Assembly (NCBI GenBank): GCA_016882305.1
Contig: VGQX01000010.1
Span: 1-37,683, forward strand
Direction of reading: 5' to 3'
Origin: Cyanobacteria bacterium K_Offshore_surface_m2_239
GTDB taxonomy: Bacteria; Cyanobacteriota; Cyanobacteriia; PCC-6307; Cyanobiaceae
DNA: 37,683 nucleotides
The notes beneath the pieces are model-generated. The model was not told the DNA's origin. It saw only the letters and a program-made list of their open reading frames with translations, and did not search any database. The translations under genes and the position numbers were made by a program. Shown piece by piece: positions 33,469-37,683 of this stretch. Every line of letters begins with the position of its first letter. The first letter of the stretch is position 1.

Positions 33469-34239
33469 ATGGCAGGTCACAGCAAATGGGCTCAGATCAA
33501 GCGCACCAAGGCCGTCGTTGACGCCAAGCGCGGAGCGGTGTTCACCCGCCTCGGCCGCGAAATCACCGTGGCGGCACGGGCAGGCGCGGATCCGGCCGGA
33601 AATTTTCAGTTGCGCACCGCCATTGAGAAGGCCAAGGCGGCCGGCGTCCCCAACAACAACATCGAGCGGGCCATCGCCAAGGGCAGCGGCCAGGCCGGCT
33701 CCGGCGACAGCCTGGAAGCGGTGCGCTACGAGGGTTACGGTCCGGGAGGGGTGGCTGTGTTGGTCGAGGCCTTCACTGACAACCGCAATCGCACGGCGGC
33801 CGATCTGCGCCTGGTGTTCAACAAGGCGGGCGGCAATCTGGGGGAGACCGGCTGTGTGAGCTTTCTCTTTGACCAGCGTTCCCTGGTGCGCCTCGATTCG
33901 GAGGGACTGGATGAGGAGGCGCTCCTGGAAGCGTTGCTGGCGCTGGAAGAGGCGGGTGGACCGGCGGCTCTCCAGTACAACCTGGACGGGGAGGGTGTGG
34001 AGATCATCGGTCGGTATGAAGACCTGGAGGCTTTGCAGGGCGGATTGCGGCTGTTGGGCCTGCCCGTGCGGAGTTGGGAACATCGCTGGCTCGCCAACAC
34101 CGTCTGTCGAATCGAGGATCCAGACCTGCTCAAGGCCATCCTGCGCATGCTCGACGCCTTGGACGATCTGGAGGATGTGCGCAGTGTCACCGCCAATCTG
34201 GAGGCGGAGGACGGTCTGTTGGAAGCGGCGCTGGTCTGA
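33469..34239 (+). CDS. YebC/PmpR (TACO1) family protein
   Basis: A 256-residue protein of the YebC/PmpR/TACO1 family, described as a DNA-binding regulator in some bacteria and, in newer work, as a ribosome-associated factor that helps translate difficult motifs. [20 protein letters not shown], then [54 protein letters not shown] (divided over two motifs) and [18 protein letters not shown] are the hallmarks. Length is normal. ATG 33469 is canonical. It follows truB by about 100 pyrimidine-rich bases and converges on the NagB-like gene. Confidence 0.95.
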   Translation: MAGHSKWAQIKRTKAVVDAKRGAVFTRLGREITVAARAGADPAGNFQLRTAIEKAKAAGVPNNNIERAIAKGSGQAGSGDSLEAVRYEGYGPGGVAVLVEAFTDNRNRTAADLRLVFNKAGGNLGETGCVSFLFDQRSLVRLDSEGLDEEALLEALLALEEAGGPAALQYNLDGEGVEIIGRYEDLEALQGGLRLLGLPVRSWEHRWLANTVCRIEDPDLLKAILRMLDALDDLEDVRSVTANLEAEDGLLEAALV

Positions 34240-34242
34240 GCG

Positions 34243-34274
34243 TCGGGGGCGATGACCCCCCGAGCATCGCTCGG
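34243..34274. terminator. Overlapping stem-loops between convergent genes
   Basis: TCGGGGG (34243-34249) pairs with CCCCCGA (34257-34263), 7 base pairs. CCGAGC (34260-34265) pairs with GCTCGG (34269-34274), 6 base pairs with a 3-base loop. They share bases 34260-34263, so only one can form at a time. They fill most of the 49 bases between the YebC-family and NagB-like stops and could end transcripts from both sides. There is no T-run on either strand, so termination is inference. Confidence 0.4.
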
Positions 34275-34288
34275 AAGCCGCGGGATCC

Positions 34289-35107
34289 TCAGGCCGCCAT
34301 CGCGGCCGCATCCGCCAGGAGCCGCACGCGGGGATGGCGATGGAGCCAGCTTGCGGGCAGATCCGCTGATGGGGAGGATTGAAGCAGCCGACGCAGCACG
34401 GGGGCTTTCGCGGCGCCAGTCACCACCAACAGGATCCGCTCCGCCTCAAGAATCTCCGCCAGCCCCAGGGTGATCGCCCGCTCCGGCACCCGGGAGGGAT
34501 CGCCCCCGAAGGCGGCGGCGTTCGCCTGGCGCGTGCTCGCGCGGAGGGAGACGCAACGGCAGCGACGGTCCGCGGCGCAGGGGGGCTCGTTGAAGCCCAC
34601 ATGCCCGTTCAGGCCCAGGCCCAGCACCTGGAGGCCCACCCCCCCCGCCTCACGCAGCGCGGCCCCGTAGCGCTGGGCCTCCGCGTCCGGATCCGCGGCC
34701 CGCCCATCGGGCAGGAGCAGTTGCGCGGTGGAGAGGCCCAGCGGCTGTCCGAGGCTGGCCCGCATGTCCGCAGCAAAGGAGCCGGGGTCCTCCGGTCCCA
34801 GACCGACATACTCATCCAGATTGAAGCTGCGCCAGTGGTTGCGCAGTGTCTCCAGCGTGCGGGGCGACCCCCCCTGGACCATGGCGGTGAAGGCGGCGTA
34901 GATCGGCACCATGGTGCGTCCCGTCGCCAGTCCCAGGGGGCGGCGCGGCCGGGCCAGGCAGGCGTCCAGCAGGGCGAGGGCGGCCTGTTCAGCCACGGCC
35001 TCCGCAGTGGGCAAAACCTGGAGCTGGATGCCTGAGTCGGGCGATCCCGGTTGTTCACCAGCTGCGCAGCACCGCTCCTCGGTAGTAGTGACGGAGGATG
35101 TCCTCAT
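34289..35107 (-). CDS. nagB: Glucosamine-6-phosphate deaminase/isomerase family protein
   Basis: A 272-residue member of the NagB/6-phosphogluconolactonase sugar-isomerase family. PLGLATGRTMVPIYAAF is the phosphate loop, SFNLDEYVGL carries the catalytic base D98, and LGLGLNGHVGFNEP carries H169; NLDEYVGL plus NGHVGFNEP indicate the deaminase branch rather than Pgl. It would convert glucosamine-6-phosphate to fructose-6-phosphate plus ammonia, linking amino-sugar recycling to central metabolism. The start is uncertain: ATG 35107 overlaps the end of the SpoIID-like gene by 53 bases; the conserved domain starts near residue 30 and no nearer ATG exists. Confidence 0.85.
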   Translation of the reverse strand: MRTSSVTTTEERCCAAGEQPGSPDSGIQLQVLPTAEAVAEQAALALLDACLARPRRPLGLATGRTMVPIYAAFTAMVQGGSPRTLETLRNHWRSFNLDEYVGLGPEDPGSFAADMRASLGQPLGLSTAQLLLPDGRAADPDAEAQRYGAALREAGGVGLQVLGLGLNGHVGFNEPPCAADRRCRCVSLRASTRQANAAAFGGDPSRVPERAITLGLAEILEAERILLVVTGAAKAPVLRRLLQSSPSADLPASWLHRHPRVRLLADAAAMAA

Positions 35108-36566
35108 GGCTTTTCCCGCGCAGGGCCAGGGCGTAGGCCCCCCACTGGCTCATTCCTACTCCATGGCCGTAGCCCCGCCCCTCGACGACCAGGCGCAGGG
35201 GGGGGGAGGCCGCCAGGCCCGGGACGATGGCGGGCGTGGCGACGGGAGAGCGATCGCCTCGGCTTCCCCCTCCGGGCAAGGGAGGAGGGGGAGCGAGGCC
35301 AACACCGGTCGTCATTGGCGCAGCGCTCCCGAAGGCTCGCTCAGCGCCGACGGCCGAATCCAGGGCGCTCTCCGCGCTGACCTCATCCGTCCGTCCGGCG
35401 GTCTCGAAGCGAAACCGCACCAGCGTGCTGCGCAGCCCCAAGCGCTCCCGCAAGCCAGCGCCACTGAGGAGCAGTTCCCCTCCGGGCCCGACCACCTTGG
35501 CCCGGCGCACGCGGCCCGTTCGGGAGAGTTCCACGGGTTGGATGTCGGTCGCGCCACCGATCTCCCTGAACGCCCGCGTGAGGGTCTCCGGCGTGAAGGT
35601 TTTCTCCCAGCGGCTCACCGGGCTGATGGCGTCGTCATCGGCGACGCTCACCAGGTAGGGCATCTGGCGACTCCAGAGGTCGCCACTGTTCTCCGTCCGG
35701 CCACCGCTGCTGCTGTGGAACACCGCGTTGATCAGCTGCTCGCCATGGGTGAGCACCTGGGCGCGGGTGCTGGCCACGGCCTCGCGCACCGCCGCCGATT
35801 CCCCTTCCAGCCCCTTGTACACCTGACTGATCACGGTGGCCAGGATGTCGTAAGGAGCGTTGGGCTTCAGCTGTCGCAAGGCGTAGGTGCGAGAGGCGAC
35901 GGCTTGAGCGCGCAGAGCGGCCAGGGGCCAGGTGTTGGGCATCTCACTGCCCACCACCCCCAGGAGGTAGGTCTCCAACGGCAGGTGGTTGATCGCCTGC
36001 ACCCCCTCTCCCTCGGGACGAAGCACAAGTGAGCCGCGATAACGGCGCTGTTTGAGCACCAGCAGGCTCCGCGCCTCCAGGGGGTCCAGCCGCAGCTCCT
36101 GAAGGGGAATCAGGCGCGGCGCCACGTTCGCCGCGTCCTCCTCGCTCCAGGGTGAGCGGCTGTCGCCGAGCGGTTCCAGGCTCAGGGAGCCGCCGCTGCG
36201 CCGCACCCGCAGTTGGCGACCCGGTTCCAGAACCAGCAACGGGCGCTGATCCCGGTCGCTCAGGCGCAAACCGGCGGGTCCCGCCGCACCGATCGTGACG
36301 ACAGGTCCCGCCAACAACAACACCCGCACGGGCGGCCCGGAGGCCAAAGGGCTGGCCATCGCTGGACCGTCGGCTGGAAGGGTCGAGCGGGCCCCACCCA
36401 TCAGGGGCGGGATCGCCACCACCAGGAGCAGGGTCAGACCACTCGCGCCGAGCAGGGCGCGAAGGTGGGCGCGAAGGGTGGGACCAGCCAGGGACAAGGG
36501 GAGGGGAGGGCGCAGGCGGCCATTCTTGCCATGCTCTCCCGCTCCGGCCAGGGGACGTGTCAACAT
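35055..36566 (-). CDS. SpoIID/LytB-domain protein
   Basis: A 503-residue envelope protein. A basic N-terminus is followed by a membrane anchor or signal segment (about 35-57, [20 protein letters not shown]). The SpoIID domain covers about residues 175-330 and 455-500: [20 protein letters not shown] with the conserved [32 protein letters not shown] and the C-terminal [21 protein letters not shown] low-complexity Pro/Gly/Ser insert (about 405-455) interrupts the domain. SpoIID of Bacillus is a lytic transglycosylase acting on denuded glycan; cyanobacterial relatives are presumed wall enzymes. ATG 36566 lies 20 bases from divergent rnz; the NagB-like gene overlaps its end by 53 bases. Confidence 0.9.
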   Translation of the reverse strand: MLTRPLAGAGEHGKNGRLRPPLPLSLAGPTLRAHLRALLGASGLTLLLVVAIPPLMGGARSTLPADGPAMASPLASGPPVRVLLLAGPVVTIGAAGPAGLRLSDRDQRPLLVLEPGRQLRVRRSGGSLSLEPLGDSRSPWSEEDAANVAPRLIPLQELRLDPLEARSLLVLKQRRYRGSLVLRPEGEGVQAINHLPLETYLLGVVGSEMPNTWPLAALRAQAVASRTYALRQLKPNAPYDILATVISQVYKGLEGESAAVREAVASTRAQVLTHGEQLINAVFHSSSGGRTENSGDLWSRQMPYLVSVADDDAISPVSRWEKTFTPETLTRAFREIGGATDIQPVELSRTGRVRRAKVVGPGGELLLSGAGLRERLGLRSTLVRFRFETAGRTDEVSAESALDSAVGAERAFGSAAPMTTGVGLAPPPPLPGGGSRGDRSPVATPAIVPGLAASPPLRLVVEGRGYGHGVGMSQWGAYALALRGKSHEDILRHYYRGAVLRSW

Positions 36567-36586
36567 TCAGCGGCGAGGATGGGATT

Positions 36587-37561
36587 GTGCAGGTCACCTT
36601 TCTTGGCACCAGCTCCGGTGTCCCCACCCGCTCCCGCAATGTCTCTGCGGTGGCCCTCCGCTTGCCGCAACGGGCTGAGCTCTGGTTGTTCGACTGTGGC
36701 GAGGGCACGCAGCATCAGTTCTTGCGCAGCCCGTTGCGCGTGTCCCAGCTGCGGCGCATCTTCATCAGCCACATGCATGGCGACCACATCTACGGACTGC
36801 CGGGCCTTTTGGCCAGCCTGGGCCTCGCCGGGCAGTGCGAAGGGGTGGATCTCTATGGACCCGATCCCCTGCGGGAGTATCTCGACGGTGTGCTGCGCGC
36901 CTCCTCCACCCGTTTGAGCTACCCGATCCGGGTGCATCCCGTGCGGGAGGCCGCCCGCACGGGCGCTCCCCTGCTGGTGGATGGAGATCTGAGCGTGCGC
37001 GTGGCGCCGCTCATTCATCGCGTGCCCGCCTTCGCCTACCGCGTCGAACAGCAACCACGGCCCGGTCGCTTCGATGTGGAGCGGGCCCGGGCCATGGGGC
37101 TCCCGCCAGGTCCGCTCTACGCCGACCTGAAGGCGGGACGCTCGGTCACCCTGGAGGACGGACGCGTCGTGGATGGAGCCAGCCTGTGCGGCCCGCCGCG
37201 TCCGGGGGGGAGCTTGGTTTACTGCACGGACACGACATTCAGCGAAGCGGCCGTGGCCCTGGCCAGGGGGGCCGACCTGCTCATTCATGAGGCCACCTTT
37301 GCCCATGGCGAGGCGGAGCTGGCGATCCAGCGCCAGCACTCCACCAGCACCATGGCGGCTCAGACCGCCTTGGAGGCTGGCGTCAAGCGGTTGGCGCTCA
37401 CCCATCTGAGCCCCCGCTACGTGCCCGGCAACGCCGTGACAGCGGATGATCTGCTTCTGGAGGCGCGGGCGATCTTTCCGGAGACGGTGCTGGCCAGTGA
37501 TTTCCTGTCGCTGACCCTGGACGGGGAGCCGCCAGGGCGGAGCCCGGGGCGAACCTCCTGA
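36587..37561 (+). CDS. rnz: Ribonuclease Z
   Basis: A 324-residue zinc-dependent metallo-beta-lactamase-fold endonuclease that matures tRNA 3' ends. Zinc ligands are seen in SHMHGDH (H62, H64, D66, H67), with further motifs [25 protein letters not shown] and ALTHLSPRY. The GTG at 36587 is chosen because it gives [15 protein letters not shown], the usual family N-terminus, and GAGG lies about 8 bases upstream; a GTG at 36557 would add ten atypical residues and overlap the SpoIID-like start. The gene ends 96 bases before the next start. Confidence 0.95.
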   Translation: MQVTFLGTSSGVPTRSRNVSAVALRLPQRAELWLFDCGEGTQHQFLRSPLRVSQLRRIFISHMHGDHIYGLPGLLASLGLAGQCEGVDLYGPDPLREYLDGVLRASSTRLSYPIRVHPVREAARTGAPLLVDGDLSVRVAPLIHRVPAFAYRVEQQPRPGRFDVERARAMGLPPGPLYADLKAGRSVTLEDGRVVDGASLCGPPRPGGSLVYCTDTTFSEAAVALARGADLLIHEATFAHGEAELAIQRQHSTSTMAAQTALEAGVKRLALTHLSPRYVPGNAVTADDLLLEARAIFPETVLASDFLSLTLDGEPPGRSPGRTS

Positions 37562-37657
37562 TCCCTGCAACAGTTCGCTTCGTCCCTGGCGAGTCCCCCT
37601 CCCCCCCGTGATACAAGGGCACAGTGCGGCCCGTCCGCCCGTTCTTCGGCTTCTTCC

Positions 37658-37683
37658 ATGGCCCCCACCCTTCGCTCAGCCGT
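37658..37683 (+). CDS. Start of a gene cut by the window edge
   Basis: An ATG at 37658 opens a frame reading MAPTLRSA to the window end, after a 96-base space rich in C and T that follows rnz. Only about 8 codons are visible, so the product cannot be named. A possible -10-like TACAAG near 37612 is weak. Confidence 0.35.

Noticed and set aside
8361-35257. HIP1 palindromes (GCGATCGC), seen for example near 8361, 16287, 23959 and 35250
   Set aside because: A few copies in 37 kb of GC-rich DNA is only slightly above my rough chance expectation (about 1-2), so the genome does not look HIP1-rich from this window.
1-37683. CRISPR arrays, insertion sequences, integrases, prophage genes, tRNA and rRNA genes
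   Set aside because: I looked for regularly spaced repeats, transposase motifs and tRNA T-loop/CCA patterns and saw none that held up; no covariance-model search could be run.

Overview
The window is a gene-dense bacterial chromosome segment from a cyanobacterium. The evidence is an allophycocyanin-type phycobilisome core subunit (apcF), phycocyanobilin:ferredoxin oxidoreductase (pcyA), the NblS-interacting regulator SipA, a DevBCA-type exporter and a complete kaiABC clock cluster. Most of the window is very GC-rich (one sampled 60-base line in glyS is 72% GC). Genes are packed with 4-base stop/start overlaps, and kaiA sits beside rplU-rpmA-truB. Together these suggest a picocyanobacterium of the Cyanobium/Synechococcus (alpha-cyanobacterial) type. 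That assignment is inference; no 16S or marker comparison could be run.

Layout. 1-260: pyrimidine-rich leader of apcF. 261-2480: apcF, a class V aminotransferase and convergent tadA. 2588-4297: a group II PLP decarboxylase and a small membrane protein. 4131-8991 (minus strand): an envelope-related run in transcription order bioY-lspA-FHA/PBP1-GTPase(DUF697). 9035-12737: sipA, two opposed-direction M16 peptidase genes (one catalytic, one lacking the zinc motif) and pcyA. 12665-15619: devB-devC-devA exporter. 15700-16870: a 51-residue basic protein with a textbook terminator, then a family 2 glycosyltransferase. 16989-22020: rpsB-tsf-acidic hypothetical-recG. 22078-23234: a VanX-like dipeptidase and a secreted hypothetical protein, convergent and overlapping. 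23411-25588: glyS. 26007-28182 (minus): GT2-GtrA-methyltransferase operon. 28718-31566 (minus): kaiA-kaiB-kaiC. 31720-34239: rplU, rpmA, frameshifted truB, YebC-family regulator. 34289-36566 (minus): a SpoIID-like protein and a NagB-like isomerase. 36587-37561: rnz. A new gene starts at 37658.

The most striking large-scale signal is a drop in GC from about 24.6 to 31.2 kb. It begins inside glyS and ends inside kaiA, and it covers the glycan-lipid operon and kaiBC. Because its edges lie inside conserved genes, replacement by homologous recombination is one explanation; regional mutational bias is another. Other notable signals are a one-base deletion that breaks truB, two interleaved inverted repeats in the rpsB leader that could form a pseudoknot touching the start region, tandem stem-loops in the rplU leader opposite the kaiA promoter region, a 12-base tandem repeat inside glyS, and a 151-base out-of-frame overlap of gtrA with the methyltransferase gene. 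I did not find CRISPR arrays, insertion sequences, tRNA or rRNA genes. No clearly new defence or biosynthetic system is visible; the GT2-GtrA-methyltransferase unit is the best candidate for an uncharacterised pathway.
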